Below are positions 32,840 to 45,135 of a stretch of DNA of 64,000 nucleotides, one piece after another. This DNA comes from Epiperipatus broadwayi (Eukaryota; Onychophora; Udeonychophora; Euonychophora; Peripatidae): assembly GCA_028023455.1 (NCBI GenBank), contig JAQFVV010000208.1, forward strand, positions 556,001-620,000, read 5' to 3'. The translations under genes were made by a program, and so were the position numbers. Below the pieces are notes generated by a model. That model did not search any database. It was not told where the DNA came from and worked only from the letters and a program-made list of their open reading frames with translations. Position 1 is the stretch's first letter. Each line of letters starts with the position of its first letter.

Positions 32840-34356
32840 ATGAGTAACATTATGGAGACTGATAAAAATTTCAGTCTATCAGCCAACACAGCACAAGCCC
32901 CAAGTAACACATATGCTACAATTGCAAAAAAATATAACGTTAACGCAAGCCCTAGTGCTAACGTAAATCAGGGTAGACCCCACAGATTCAGAAGAACTAC
33001 AGCGGAAGATTTAAAGAATCTAAACATATCAGAACAAGATCAAACATTACCTCCCCCACTCACAGTATGGACAGATGAAATGCTAGAAACAATTGGAGAA
33101 CAATTTAACAACACGATACCTCGGACACTCTTTACAACATTTAAAAGATTCTTCACGGACAACTCAGTAGTGTTAGCAGTAACAGACAATCACTGCTCAC
33201 TATATACTTTCCCTAAGCCACTTCTACTTGAAGCACTAGAAAAAAATAAAATTATCGACTCAGTCAGTTGTATAGCTGACCATCCGAATAATAGATATGT
33301 GGCACTAGAATTCAAAAGCTCCGAACAAATAGAACAGTTTTAAAAAAAAATTAAAACAATTGGAAATTTTGCAATAATACAAGTTGACCAAAATAAATAT
33401 AAAAATATAACTGGAGTTATCAAAAATACCTACTTTGGGTACAATCTAGATGACTTTCAAAGGATGATGAACCCTTTTGGAAAAGTAACATTTTTCCAAC
33501 AAACCTATATCAAAGAAGCAGCAATCCCAATATTATCAAACAGTTATGAATACAAAGTCAAATTACACAAAGACATAGAACCAGAAAATATCCCAACACA
33601 TATCACAGACCAAGAAGCCACACTTCATCTGTATATAAGAGGCCTCAAACCAAGATGTTTTGCATGTGGAAAAAGAGGACACATAGCGACTGTTTGTAAG
33701 GAAAAAAATCAAGAAAAAAAAGACCAAAGTAATTCCAATTTAGTAGAAACAACTACAGTAAACACAGATAATAACACATAACCGCCAAATTCACACCTTC
33801 AAAAACTCAACTTAAACAAAGCTAATACAACAACAGAGAAAAATAAAAATGTAAACACTTCTACATCTGTAAACACAGAACAAATAATTGAAATGAAAAA
33901 AAAAGAAAATGAAGACTTACAGTCTAATGGAAAAAAACCCAAAGATGACACAACAAAAACAATAGAAAATAAAACAGGTATCTCTGGCCAAGATAAACAC
34001 AGAATTCTAAACAAGACAGCTACTGAAATCATGGATAAAATTGCAGAAAGTCTTCCAGCAATTGAAAATATAACAAAAGAAAGCAAAAGGAAACAAAAAA
34101 GAGAGAAATTAAAAAAATCAAACCTAATGCAAAAGAACTCCAACCAGCAGAAACGAAAATGCAAGAAAAAGAAAAGAATATAGAAATGGAAACAGATGAT
34201 GAACGACTAACTGATTCAGAATATGACAGTGAAAGTGATCATTTAAAACACGGGCATATAAACACAGACACATACAACCCACAAGCAACACCAGTTTTAA
34301 AAACCAAAAGTACAGACACAGAGACAATACCAACAACAACTAAAAAAATAAAATAG
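32840..34356 (+). pseudogene. LINE-2 ORF1 (gag-like RNA-binding protein) with two stops and one frameshift
   Basis: One frame runs from the ATG at 32840 to 34183, interrupted only by TAA at 33341 and TAA at 33779, then shifts to the frame that ends at 34356, about 505 codons in total. The N-terminus is Ser/Thr/Asn-rich. A conserved middle region (NTYFGYNLDDF) precedes a zinc knuckle CFACGKRGHIATVC (C-x2-C-x4-H-x4-C) at about 33655-33700. The C-terminus is lysine-rich and then acidic (TDDERLTDSEYDSESD). Such proteins coat the element RNA. The few lesions imply recent inactivation. Confidence 0.8.
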
Positions 34357-34400
34357 TCAACACATCTCAAAGCAAAAAAATCTATAAATCAAAAACCAGT

Positions 34401-37400
34401 ATGATTATAAAGGTAGCTGCACTTAATGTAAGGGGTATAAACTCCAAGACAAAAATACAGAATATAAACAAATGGATACAAATCATACAACCAAGCATCT
34501 TGGGGCTCCTTGAAACTAAAATACATAGTGGATCAAAAATTGACCCAGCACAAGTCATGAGCACACAAGGTTTTTGTGCATGCTCAAGAGACTCATCTGC
34601 ACCAGCCAGTGGGACAGGAATATACATAAGACGGAGTTGTCCCTTCACTACTTTCAAAATAATCTACATAGACTCAAACCTAATAATTACAACTTTTTAC
34701 CACAAAAATCTCTCAATCAATATCATATATGTATATATTCCACCAGGGCCAATTATAATCAATAGAATAATAGCAACAATAAACTCAATGCTGGCAAACA
34801 ATCCTTACCCAACAATACTAACAGGGGATTTTAATATGAGCTACCAAAAGTTTGTTAATAAGTGGATTCACCAATTAGCAATACCACTTATGAGTGGAGA
34901 AGGATTCCTACCACCAAACTCCATATCCTTTTATAACAGCAGATATGGAACTCTGATAGACCTGATGTTCTATTCCCCAATGCTGCATCAAGCAATAGAA
35001 ATGAGTCTATCCCCCACACATTTCTCAGATCATGCAGTGCAAATAATAAAAATAAATCTAGATACAAACTATAACCAAAAATACTACCTACAGAAAACCA
35101 TAAGAATTCTACTGCCAATCAATACACAGGAAGTTTTTTTCTCAGAAATATATATAGCAATAAACAAACTAAATCAAATGGACCTTGACCCAATAACAAA
35201 ATATATAGCTTTCACAGAAACCATATCTTATAATATCAATCAAATGACACAAAAAACAACCCCACCAACAAAACTCATAACATTGGCAGAAGAAATACAT
35301 AAAAAGATCATAACAGCAAAACCAATCAAAAATAACCAAGAAATCATTGTTAAACTTACACAACTATACAATCAAACATGTAACCAATTAAAACAATATA
35401 TTGCCATCAAAAAGAAAAAAATATGTTTAACAGAACAACACACTTGGACCCGTGGTTACATTAGGTGGGCATTAGGATATCCCTCAACTAACAAAGTACC
35501 TATGGCAATTAAAACAGGAAATAAAGTGATAACAGGCTATAACATGATAGAACCCATCTTTCAATACTTCAGAAGTAAACTCACAACAAACAACCAATGG
35601 AAGATCCCAGAAAATTACTTTGGAAAACCTGAAAATGAAAACCCCTATAAAATAGAAGATTTTGCAAGAATAATCACAACATTACAAAGCACTTGTCACC
35701 CAGGACCACCCGGGATCCCAAAATTTGTACTAACTCATCTAAGTCAATTTACAAACAAATTATTATGTCAACTAGCAAATCAACTTTCACAAAAATTATA
35801 TAACATACAAGGTCTAATCCCAATATCAATGGTCCCTTTCATGAAAAAAATAGAATCCATCTCGGAAATTACAAATTTAAGACCCATTTCAATGGAGCCA
35901 TTAGGAATCAAAATTTTAGAAAAAGTACTAAAAGAAAAGATAGAGCCCTACATCTTACCAATAATATCGGAACATCAATATGCTAAAAAAGGGTCATCAA
36001 CAGGCCAAGCAGCTCTAATTTTTAAAACAATAGTAAATTCAACAATAAAAAGAAAAAAACATGGGCCCATGGTAGTACAATTGGATTTTGAGAGTGCCTT
36101 TGACTCTGTCCCCATCAACAAACTAATCAATCAATTAAAAAAAAAAAAAAAATACCAAGAACAATCTTATACACAATAGCCAACCTACTCCTAAATAGGG
36201 AGATACCCATTACGCTAAATGGAAGAACATCACCCACTTTCCATCCTAACCAATCCATCCCCCAGGGATCTCCACTAAGTACACTACTCTTCACACTATA
36301 CATAAACCCTCTACTTGAAAAAATCAAGGAAAAATTACAAGGAATACAAATACCAAACACCAATATTTACATACCCTGTATAGCCTACATGGATGATGTT
36401 ATGATTTTTCTAACTTCAAAGAAACAACTACATATACTCCAAAAAATAATAGAAGACTATACAACAAAATTTCATCTGAAAATAAATACTAATAAATCAG
36501 CTGTGTGGTCAATTTTTACTGAGAAAACCAACACACAAATATACCAAGGAAAACCGAATAAGTTTCTGGGTTTCCCATTTCATTTGGGAATGGGGCAGAT
36601 GAGAAGAACAATACAAGACAAAATTTTAACACAAACAGAAAGAATCACAGACTCACTTGCTAAATCATACCTTTCTCTATACTCAAAGGTTGCTCTCTTC
36701 AACCAACTGATAATGACAAAAATCACATACTACCTACCAGTGATAAAGTTTACCAAAAAATTTATATCAACAGTAAACTCCATGTGCAATAAACTACTTT
36801 GGAATAAAAAGGTGGTAGAAATTTCAATGAGACAAATAAGCCAACCCACAAAACTAAATGGGCTTGGACTACATACAATTTCAACTTTTTACACACAAAA
36901 AATAATAAACCTGCTGATTACAACATTTACAAAGTATCCAAATATTCAAAAAATAATAGATATAATACCCACTGACCGACCACCTCCCAAAGACAACTAT
37001 ATAGCCACACTTTTAGACAGCATAAGAAATCAAAGGGACAAAATAACCCTGTCTAACTCAATTAAATACACATATTGGCACATACATAGCCTAATAGAGC
37101 AGACACAACAAGATATCAACAACAAAATGGTCCTTGAAATAAACAATGCACAGCTCCTAAAAAAAATATAAAAATTGGTACCTGGAGCCTAAATTCTTTG
37201 ACTTCATAGTCAAAGTAAATCTGAATGCCTTGCCTACATCACATTTCATCCATTTTAAAAGGTTCTTTACGAAAATAGACCCACTGTGCAGATTGTGCCA
37301 AAGAGAAGAAGAAACACAACATCATTTTCTAAATGATTGTCTGGGCTTGGAAAAGGTAAGACAAATAATGATAAATAACTACCATCAGAAAGACACAACA

Positions 37401-37574
37401 ATGGCAAAAATTCTCCAGGTATACAAAAAAAATGCAATCCCAACAATAAGAGCAGCAACATTTAGCTTGTATGCATATTGGTACACCAGATGTAAATTCA
37501 ATTTTGACTACAATGCAAAACAAAACCTCAACACTTTCCACCACAAGCTAGAAAAAAATAAAAGAAAGGGATAA
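34401..37574 (+). pseudogene. LINE-2 ORF2: endonuclease and reverse transcriptase, two homopolymer frameshifts
   Basis: About 1057 codons. The endonuclease domain (residues 1-225) shows AALNVRGINSK, GLLETK, GDFNMSYQKF, LIDLMFYSP and FSDHAVQ. The RT shows RPISMEPLGIKILEKVL, motif A LDFESAFDSVP, motif B QGSPLSTLLFTLYINPLL and motif C AYMDDVMIF (about 36385). The C-terminus has CRLCQREEETQHHFLNDC, the Cys/His cluster of LINE proteins. The frame is lost only twice: in a run of about 15 A at 36137-36151 (the next segment, to 37171, is one frame off) and in an A run near 37160, where it returns. Both sites are slippage-prone, so sequencing error or recent mutation is equally possible. Confidence 0.85.
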
Positions 37575-38109
37575 CATGCTAGCACCACCAGATATTTTTG
37601 CTGCAACTTGGTCACTGTTTAAACTAAAATCAGCACTATAGTTGAAAATCAGTAAAAGAGATACAGAATAACTCAGCTAAAAAGAAAAAGAACCCAATAC
37701 ACCAAAACCAGCAGGACACACATGACATATAAAAAAAAATTAGACAAACTGAATTCAGGCAACTTTTGATACCTTAAGAGTAGCAAAAACACAACTTAAA
37801 GAACTCAAGAGAAAGCTCTTTCTCTCATATATCTGTGAACAAACTTATGCCCTACAGAACTGTTTAGATACAGGAACAGACTTATGCTTACTGTGTAAGC
37901 CCAATCTTACCTATGTAATCATTGTTTTTTAATCAATAAAATATGCTTTGAAACATATACTTTTCACTGTACATTGCCTATATTCTTGGCCATGCACCAA
38001 AAAAAATGGATTACAAGTGTCAAGTTTTTTTATATGATAAGAGGTAAATAATAAATTTTAAACAAGAAGTTCTTTTGATAGAAATAACTTGATATTAAAA
38101 GAAAATATG

Positions 38110-38440
38110 CCTATATGTCTGAAAAGGAAGGTTTTTAATAAATGTGTTTTACCAGTTCCTACTTAGAGCAATATAGAGGCTTCAGACCTCTCAACAAAAT
38201 ATGAAGATGCATGTTAGGAGTAACAAGAAGAGATCAAAAATAAACAAATGGGTGAGAGAACAGAGGTTACTGACAGCATTGAAAGAATTAAGAGGCCAAA
38301 GTGGAGTTGGGGTAAACATATTGCTAGAAGAGATAATAGATGGATAGTTGAAATCCTGAACTGCATTCCATAAGATCTAGAGAGAGATATTTATCCTTCA
38401 GTAGACAGATAATGGGTAAAAATGATGATGATGAATAAAA
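38110..38440 (+). pseudogene. RTE 3' tail, plus strand
   Basis: It carries the C-terminal RTE segment KRKVFNKCVLPVPT, then remnants of MHVRSNKKRSKINKWVRE, and ends in (GAT)n at about 38425. The YGSETWTLN part is deleted. Dead and 5'-truncated. Confidence 0.7.
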
Positions 38441-39100
38441 GCAGTTTTTGTTACCTTGAGATACCTACCTATCCACACTATTTATGCAGAACCCCCAAGT
38501 TTTCAGATTAATAGGATGTAAAACTGGGTGAGATTGTGACACCTTGTGCAATATTGTTTTTTGTCTTACCTATTAGTAGAAAATACTAATCAATATTTTT
38601 GCACTTTTGTTTTTATAAGACTTTCTATTCATCTGTAATTCATAGATTATATAAAAATATCAGGAATGAAATCAATAGATATTGCTAATTTCTGACTGTT
38701 AGCAGAGGATTAAACTAATATAAAAAAATTTTGACCTAAAGCATGATGGAATATTATTCATTCACCAACATACAACAATAAAGACTCATCAATCACCAGA
38801 ACACAGTGGTCAATGATAATATTCAAAGTCATTGCAATGGTCATTGCTTTGTATATGTTTTAATTCAGTTCTAGAGTTTTGGATTCTGGAACTCAAGGCC
38901 CATGGATTGTAACATTTGATTTTTTTTTACTACAGCTATTATATGATATTATATTGACCAGTTCATTAAATACAGCTCTTCAATAATGCATAAAAGAAAA
39001 TCCAGAACAATGCAACATTCAAGAATTTTACAGCCTGCTGTGGAATACAAAGAGACGAAGTAAGTTATTTTACAAGAAACAAATAAACTTCAAACTTCTA
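38441..39100. other. noncoding stretch between two RTE tails
   Basis: No gene or RNA recognised. Confidence 0.4.
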
Positions 39101-39104
39101 AGTC

Positions 39105-39485
39105 ACTTTCATCATCATTATTTGCAATCATTACAAATCCACTGCAGAATGCACTTTACAAGTTTAATCTAGTTTTTCTGATCTCTATCTCTCTATTCTA
39201 CATCAGACCATCATCCATCTCACATGTGGTCTTTTTCTAGGTTATTTATAATCTTGGGGATTTGGTTTAATATTTCAACTGTATATCTATTATCATCTTT
39301 ATAACCATATGATCATTCCAGGTCCACTTCAGTCTCATAATTTTATCAATAGTATCAGTAACACCTGCTTATTCACTTGCCCATGTATTTTGTTTGTGAT
39401 CCCTTCTTGTTACCCCTAACTTACATCTCTCCACACTTCGTAGAGTTCTCTGAAGTCTCTGTATTCCTCTTCTGTTTAATTCCAA
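39105..39485 (-). pseudogene. RTE 3' tail, minus strand
   Basis: On the minus strand it reads from about 39485 to the (ATG)n terminus at 39110. It contains the DNA equivalents of the RSNKKGSQTKYMGK region, KLKWTW and the RPHVRWMDD region in mutated form. It faces the tail at 38110-38440 tail to tail. Confidence 0.7.
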
Positions 39486-39489
39486 GTCC

Positions 39490-40590
39490 AACTTTAGAAT
39501 AAATATTACCAACGAAATGTATAATTACCAAGATATGCTAGGGTATTATTATGTAATAATAACACACGCATTTCCCATGTCAGGAACTTAAAATTCAAAT
39601 CCGAGCCAAATAAACATTGAAAATTAGCATTTCAAAATATTAATATTTTTAGTCTCTTTTTTTCCTTTAAATGAATATATATATAAAGATGTAGTTAAAT
39701 ATCCTTTGAAAAAACTGCCTTTACAAAATGATAAAAATTATTTATTTCTAAATTACCTCTAAACAAATAATGGTAAACGTTATTACAAAATTTGCAAAAG
39801 AAAAAATCTCAAATTTCTTAACTATTTTTTTATTATTTCTGTACAGTTATCAAATATTTTCAAAAATGAAAAGTCGTAAAATAAAATTTAAATTTTTTAA
39901 TCGTCACATTATTTTTACATATATAGCGTTACTCAATACTTAATACAAATTTACTTCTTTATAAATAGTTTCCCAGTTGACTTATAGATGTCAGGAGTAA
40001 ACAGTTATATTTCCAGAATGGCATTGTTAGTACAAGGAATAATTGTGAAAAAAAAGATTAGAAGAGAATATATCGATAGCAAAAGTTAGCTTACAGGAGG
40101 ATAAGAATATGCTACAAAAGATATGTGAAAAGTACAAATATATATTATAGAATCATTTGACAATTAGATAACGTGGGGAATATTTTAGCTAGAATTCTAA
40201 AGTTAGAAGAGTTAAGATTTTTGATTTATAGAAAACAACAAATAAATATAATATTTCGGAATTGATGAGAAGAATTGATGTAGTAAATAGAAGTACTGAC
40301 AAAATATGATTATGAGTTAAAGATAAAAAATAAGTATATAGGAAAAGTGGGATAATTACAAATATATCATAGTGCGATAAAATTAAATAAAATTTATGGA
40401 TTTAATTTGAGACTAAAATGTTTATATAAAAATAGTATTAACTTTTAGAGATGTAGGATGAGTTTATTAGAAAAACGGATATATTTAAAAGATATAGTTT
40501 ATATTATGAAAGAGGAAAGATAAAATATTAGGTGAGTTAATTTATAATAAATTTTATTATCCATTAAACTCAAAACGAAGAATGGGCCAT
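39490..40590. other. AT-rich stretch, upper part possibly degraded LINE-3
   Basis: From about 40000 the strand is A/G-rich on plus, like the LINE-3 coding strand, but I could read no continuous homology. Confidence 0.35.
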
Positions 40591-41435
40591 GCGTAGATGA
40601 AAATAAAGATGCAATATGGGGGGGGGGGGGGCAGATATTTAACAAAAGCCACATATATATATATATTTAAGATTGTCAGTAAAATAAAATATAATATTGA
40701 TAAAGATCGAATAATGGAGGATATAAAGATAGAAAAGAAATTTTTATGGAAAATGCCTGAAATAATTATAAGAAAAAGGTATTTTAAAAAAGGGTTAGAG
40801 TTTGAATATAAAGCTTGATTTTATAAATATTAAGATATGAGTATGTGGAAAAGAATAAATATTTTTATAGGAGATAAATTAGATTTGTTGCATATGAGAG
40901 ATGAACAAGACTGCTTCTTCAGGAATATGAATAGGAAAAGCTAAATAGATATGGTGAAAATAAAGGGTGGAGGGGGGTAAGAGATACTATTAAAAAAGAT
41001 TCTAAAGAAAGTGTAAAGAATATACGTATGTTAAATTAAAATTGGTTAAAGAAAAATGGACGTGTGGTATAGTATATTTAGCTATTAGAAATGGGAATAA
41101 TGTAAAAGAGGAAGATTAAAAAAAAAAAAGCATACTTATATAGGAATATAAATGATTTTAGAACCAATAGTTGTAAATTATTGATTGTAGGTGATATTAA
41201 TGGTATAGAAAATATGAAGTGGAATATTCTTAAAGAGGATTATGAGAAAGATGGATTTAAAAATGGGAATTTGAGTAAAATATATAATATGAAGTTTACA
41301 TAATCGATACAGAATCTGAAAAAGACTTTTAATTATGTGTTTGATAAATTTAAAAAAATTAGGAAGTATAAAAAAAATGTAAATGGTTGCTTTTATATTA
41401 GTAGAATTAGAAGTATTTAAAAGACTAAATATCAC
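40590..41435 (+). pseudogene. LINE-3 endonuclease remnant
   Basis: A plus-strand translation near 41140-41260 gives KLLIVGDINGIEN, an eroded form of the LLxxGDFNxH endonuclease motif, followed by a KEDYEKDGFK segment. The region is full of stops and has a G run at 40619-40632. It is probably the upstream part of the same LINE copy whose C-terminus is open at 41595-42572. Confidence 0.45.
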
Positions 41436-41439
41436 ATGA

Positions 41440-41592
41440 CCAATAATGCATCATATTATTTTAAATTACATATTGCTATTCACTAGCCAATTTTTCTGTT
41501 CTTGCTACTTTTATGCCATCTAGTGTAAGTTTCTGCAATCAAAACATGCAAGGTGGCAGCACTTAATAAATTCTTATGAGATATTAAGTTAA
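41440..41592. repeat. family B remnant inserted in LINE-3
   Basis: ATGCCATCTAGTGTAAG and the mirror-like GCAAGGTGGCAGCACTTA are the outer ends of family B (GTGCCATCTAGTGCAAG), with the centre and ribozyme deleted. It separates the two parts of the LINE-3 copy. Confidence 0.5.
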
Positions 41593-41594
41593 GT

Positions 41595-42572
41595 GTGGTG
41601 AATAGATATAGTTATTTGGGAATTATTTTAAGTAATCAGAAAAATTATTTGGATGAATGGGAGAAAAAATTGATAAATGAAGCAAAGAAAAGAAAGGGAT
41701 TGATAAAGAAATTAACAGTATTTTCATATAATAAATATGATGTAGCTAGAATTATATGGAAAGGAGTTGCAGTAGAAGGGTTAACATATGGTAATGATGC
41801 ATTATATGTTAGTAAAAAGATATTAGATTATTTAGAAAAAGCTCAAAGGGAAGTAGGAAGACATGCATTGGATGCAGAAGTATGGACAGCAAGGGAGGCA
41901 ATTCAAGGAGAAATGGGATGGTCAAGTTTTTATATGAGAGATGCAAAAAGTAAAATGAAAATGTTTGGTAGATTACAGTTTATGGATAATAAAAGAATAG
42001 CTAAAATAGTATTTAATTGGGTTATGAGTAAAGGGCAGGTAACAAGATGGGTGAGAAAGGTAATGCGGTATGCAAAAGATTTGGATAAAGAATTTATATC
42101 AGTATATTTGTACAAAAGATGGGATGATTGCGTTAAGAGGATTATTGAGTGTTATAGTAGTAAGGAATGGGATAAAAGAATAAATTTATTAATAAAGACT
42201 AGGGAGTTAGAGAGATGGAGAAATAGTATGGAGAGTAAAAAGAGTTTAAATATATATAGAAATAAACAGAATATTAGGTGTGAGTTAATATATGATAATA
42301 GTAAGGAAAGTAGTTTATTGTTTAAGGCTCGAACGGGATCTTTAGCTACAAAAGAATATACATGTAAATGGAAAAATATGAGTGATTTATTTTGTAAATT
42401 ATGTAAGGAAGGAATTGAAAATATTAGGCATTTGTTAATTGAATGTAAATGTTTGAAAACAGAAAGGGTACATATAATGAAGTTGTGGAAAAATAAATAT
42501 GAAAAGAGTGATTATACAGAAAGTGAATTATTGGTTTTTATGCTGGGTTTGGGAAAAGATAAGGGGGATTGA
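41595..42572 (+). CDS. LINE-3 ORF2 C-terminal part, open for 325 codons
   Basis: The longest clean frame outside LINE-2. It begins inside the protein: RYSYLGIILS is the post-RT 'thumb' motif, then VEGLTYGNDALYVSKK, LEKAQREVGRHALDAE, EAIQGEMGWSSFYMRDAKSK, and near the end FKARTGSLATKEYTC with LCKLCKEGIENIRHLLIEC, a Cys/His cluster. The pattern is that of a LINE reverse transcriptase C-terminus. From memory it is closest to LINE proteins of ticks, though I could not search. The catalytic RT is absent, so no enzyme activity is expected. The start codon at 41595 is only the first ATG after the truncation. A degraded second copy lies at 42990-46735. Confidence 0.8.
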   Translation: MVNRYSYLGIILSNQKNYLDEWEKKLINEAKKRKGLIKKLTVFSYNKYDVARIIWKGVAVEGLTYGNDALYVSKKILDYLEKAQREVGRHALDAEVWTAREAIQGEMGWSSFYMRDAKSKMKMFGRLQFMDNKRIAKIVFNWVMSKGQVTRWVRKVMRYAKDLDKEFISVYLYKRWDDCVKRIIECYSSKEWDKRINLLIKTRELERWRNSMESKKSLNIYRNKQNIRCELIYDNSKESSLLFKARTGSLATKEYTCKWKNMSDLFCKLCKEGIENIRHLLIECKCLKTERVHIMKLWKNKYEKSDYTESELLVFMLGLGKDKGD

Positions 42573-42753
42573 GATATAAAGGTTATAGAGTTGACAAAAA
42601 TTATGTTGTGGAAATGGGATAGAGCAGATTATGGGTAAATTTAGAGTGGGAAATGTAAAAGAAAGTGGCTAACAGGTTTATCTGGGCATAATTGCTGAGA
42701 TATTCTTGACTTTGTTTAAGGAGAAGCCATAATGCATCACATCACATCACATC
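42573..42753 (+). repeat. LINE-3 3' UTR with (CATCA)n tail
   Basis: It follows the ORF and ends in GAAGCCATAATGCATCACAT then further ATCAC units. The second copy ends the same way at about 46690-46730 (GAAGCCATTTTGCATCATAT, then degenerate units), which defines the 3' terminus of the family. Confidence 0.7.
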
Positions 42754-42754
42754 A

Positions 42755-42965
42755 GTATAATCCTATTCAAATATCTCCAGACTAGTTTCTAACTTTTAGC
42801 TCTCATCAGTGAGGAGCTTTTGAGATTTTTTTAAACTGTCAAAGTCATAAGCTAGAAACTAAACTGGCTTATGTGACTAGAATACCACTGGATAAGGATT
42901 TATTAAGGACTACCATCTTGCATTATTGATTACTAAAGCTGGCACTGGATAACATATAAGTAAGG
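42755..42965. mobile_element. hammerhead family B element, diverged
   Basis: It sits directly at the LINE-3 tail. It contains the AATATCTCCAGACTAGTTTCT block, the hammerhead, a second GAAACTAAACTGGC-like half-motif in the opposite direction (42856), and the right part ACCATCTTGCATTATTGATT.. CTGGCACTGGAT. The two half-motifs show that it is a fold-back copy. Confidence 0.65.
42773..42815 (-). ncRNA. hammerhead ribozyme-like motif, family B
   Basis: Minus strand: TCCTCA, core CTGATGA (42809-42803), a stem II of AGCT/AGTT with loop AAA that differs from the other family B copies, GAAA (42789-42786), CTAG, TC, then TGGAGA, which closes stem I with one mismatch and one wobble. The core is canonical. 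Confidence 0.6.
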
Positions 42966-44984
42966 GAGGGGGTGGAGAGAAAAGACTAAATTATGAACTT
43001 TATCAATAGGTTGGTATAAATGGACAGAAAATAAGCAATGTGATTGAATTAACTCTAAGAGTACCTTGAAAACACTTTAAAAGATGGTGATTAAAAAAAT
43101 AGGTGAATATAGTGAAGAAGACTGCAAATAAGATTATTTAGAACAAATGGGATTAATAAGAGAAAATAGAGAGGAAACATTTTGAAAAAAGGGTAAATAC
43201 ATAAAGATTTTAAATAGGCTGTTAAAAAGGAAATAAAAGCAGAGAAGATAAAGGGTAGGTGAGATAGTTAATTATAAAAAACAAATATTAATTAGAATGC
43301 AATGAATATGGAAATTAACCATATGGAGAGGGAGAAATATGAAAGATTTTGGAGATTATATAAAGTACACTAGTAAAAAAGAAAGAGACATGGTATTAAA
43401 TGTAAAGGGCAGTATGAAGATAAAAACAAATGTTGGAGAAATACAAAATGTATTTGTGTTAAAAACTCTGGTTTTACAAAAGTTTGAAAATTAATATAAT
43501 TCATTAATAAGGTAAGCTCTGAGGTTAAAGGTCAGACTCTGGAGAGTACAACTCTCGAATCAGATTTAGTTCTGGCACTTACGGTGCTCAAACTCCTTGT
43601 GAACTCCCAAGCAATAAAGCCATTTGATTACTTTATTTATGAAAAAAATGAATAGAGTAATGAATATAGAATTGAATAAAACAATAGTAAGTGTTGAAAA
43701 AAAAATCAAGAATCTAAATCAGATAGCATCTAAAACTATACTAGGTATAATATGATTTATAAAGTTTAATTTAAAAAAAGATTCCAGATACATAGAAGGA
43801 CAGAGAAATTGGATTACAATATAAAGGAAAGATGAAACATTTTACATTATTAACTGTCTATAGATTAGTAGCAATAACTTCCATGGTTGATTATTTTATG
43901 CACTTCTTAATGGCTACAATTTGGGCTCAGATGGAAGGAGATTCAGAATGCATTTTATTCAGGGAGAAGGATGTGGGATTTGTTGTGTAGCTCATTAAAA
44001 TGTCTTCTAAAAGAAAATAAACCATTATTTATAGCATTTTTAAATATAGAAATGACTTATGACAGGTTGAATAGAAATAAATTATGAAGAAGTCTTGAAA
44101 ATATGGTAGTAGATTTAACATTGTTAAGAGTGACTAAGAATCTTCACAATGATTTTTTTCATAAGTATCAATTGGATTGTAGAGACAGTAGTGATTGATT
44201 ATTATCACCTTTGCTGTATTTCTAGCAGAATTGAAGATTAAAGATGGAAAGTTTAGCGACAAGGGTGGAGATTTCTACAACTGGAACCAAAAGAATAGGT
44301 AAATGGAATGGCTCTTGCTTTCAGGAATAATACTATTTTTTTTTTAAAAAAACAGTGAAGAAAACGTAGAGCCATTATTAGACAAGTGTAGAGAGAAATA
44401 TGAAAATTAAATTCAGTATAAAAAAACCTCAAGATTTAATGGAAAAGTTAAAACTAAAGATTGGAAAATGGAGATATTTGTCTTGAAGAAATGCATTTAA
44501 TTAGTTTATTAAAAGAAAAAAAAAGTGTACTGAAAGTTGGGAATTAGACTTGAGAACAAAACAAAAAAATACAAAAGGGGTGATTAAAAATCTGGCATGT
44601 TTTTTAAAATAATAAATTTGAGGTGAAATTATTTGGAAAGGAATGATTGGGCCTACTTTAATATTCGAAAGTGATGCATTTTATATTGACCAGGGAACTC
44701 AAAAGTTTTTAGAAAGAATATAAAAAGTAGGTAGATATACAGAATGATGAATTGTGGGTAGAAAATGAGGCTATTTATGGTAGAATAAGTGGAGTTTTTT
44801 AATGAGAAAATAACTTTGAAATATTTGAAGTTTATTACATATAAATGAAAGTAGATTAGCAAAACTAATGTTTAATTCTTATTATGCTGAGAAAACAACA
44901 AGGACAAGCCAAAAAGATTTGAAAAATCACATGATCACCATTTCCTATGCTTAAACAAGTTTGTTGAAACAGTAATGATGTGAT

Positions 44985-45135
44985 GTAGCAAACTCTCCAT
45001 ACAGTAGTGTCACCTAGTGCAAGCCATGGTAATAAACTAGTCTGGGGATATTGGATGAGTAGGCACTAGATAGGGATTTGCATCCATTGGTTAACATGAT
45101 TGTACTGGCTGGTATTATTGTAGGGAGAGTTTGCA
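44985..45135. mobile_element. hammerhead family B element, ribozyme core deleted
   Basis: The ends AACTCTCCATACAGTAGTG and GTAGGGAGAGTTT are inverted. The middle keeps AACTAGTCTGGGGATATTGG and GATGAGTAGGCACTAGATAG but lacks the CTGATGA..GAAA segment. Confidence 0.7.

Larger units (their letters stand above)
32840..37960 (+). mobile_element. LINE-2: nearly complete two-ORF non-LTR retrotransposon
   Basis: It has an ORF1 with a CCHC zinc knuckle (32840-34356), a 44-bp gap, an ORF2 with endonuclease, reverse transcriptase and a C-terminal cysteine motif (34401-37574), then a 3' UTR with AATAAA at about 37935 near the end. The composition is A-rich but clearly coding, unlike the surrounding DNA. 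The two-ORF architecture and the terminal Cys/His motif suggest an L1/Tx1-like or related clade; I cannot settle the clade. Remnants of the same family lie at 18150-18960 and 26410-28155. It is the youngest-looking autonomous LINE in the window. Confidence 0.85.

Noticed and set aside
43512-43575. tRNA-like appearance of a mixed-sequence patch
   Set aside because: No convincing A or B box and no acceptor pairing.
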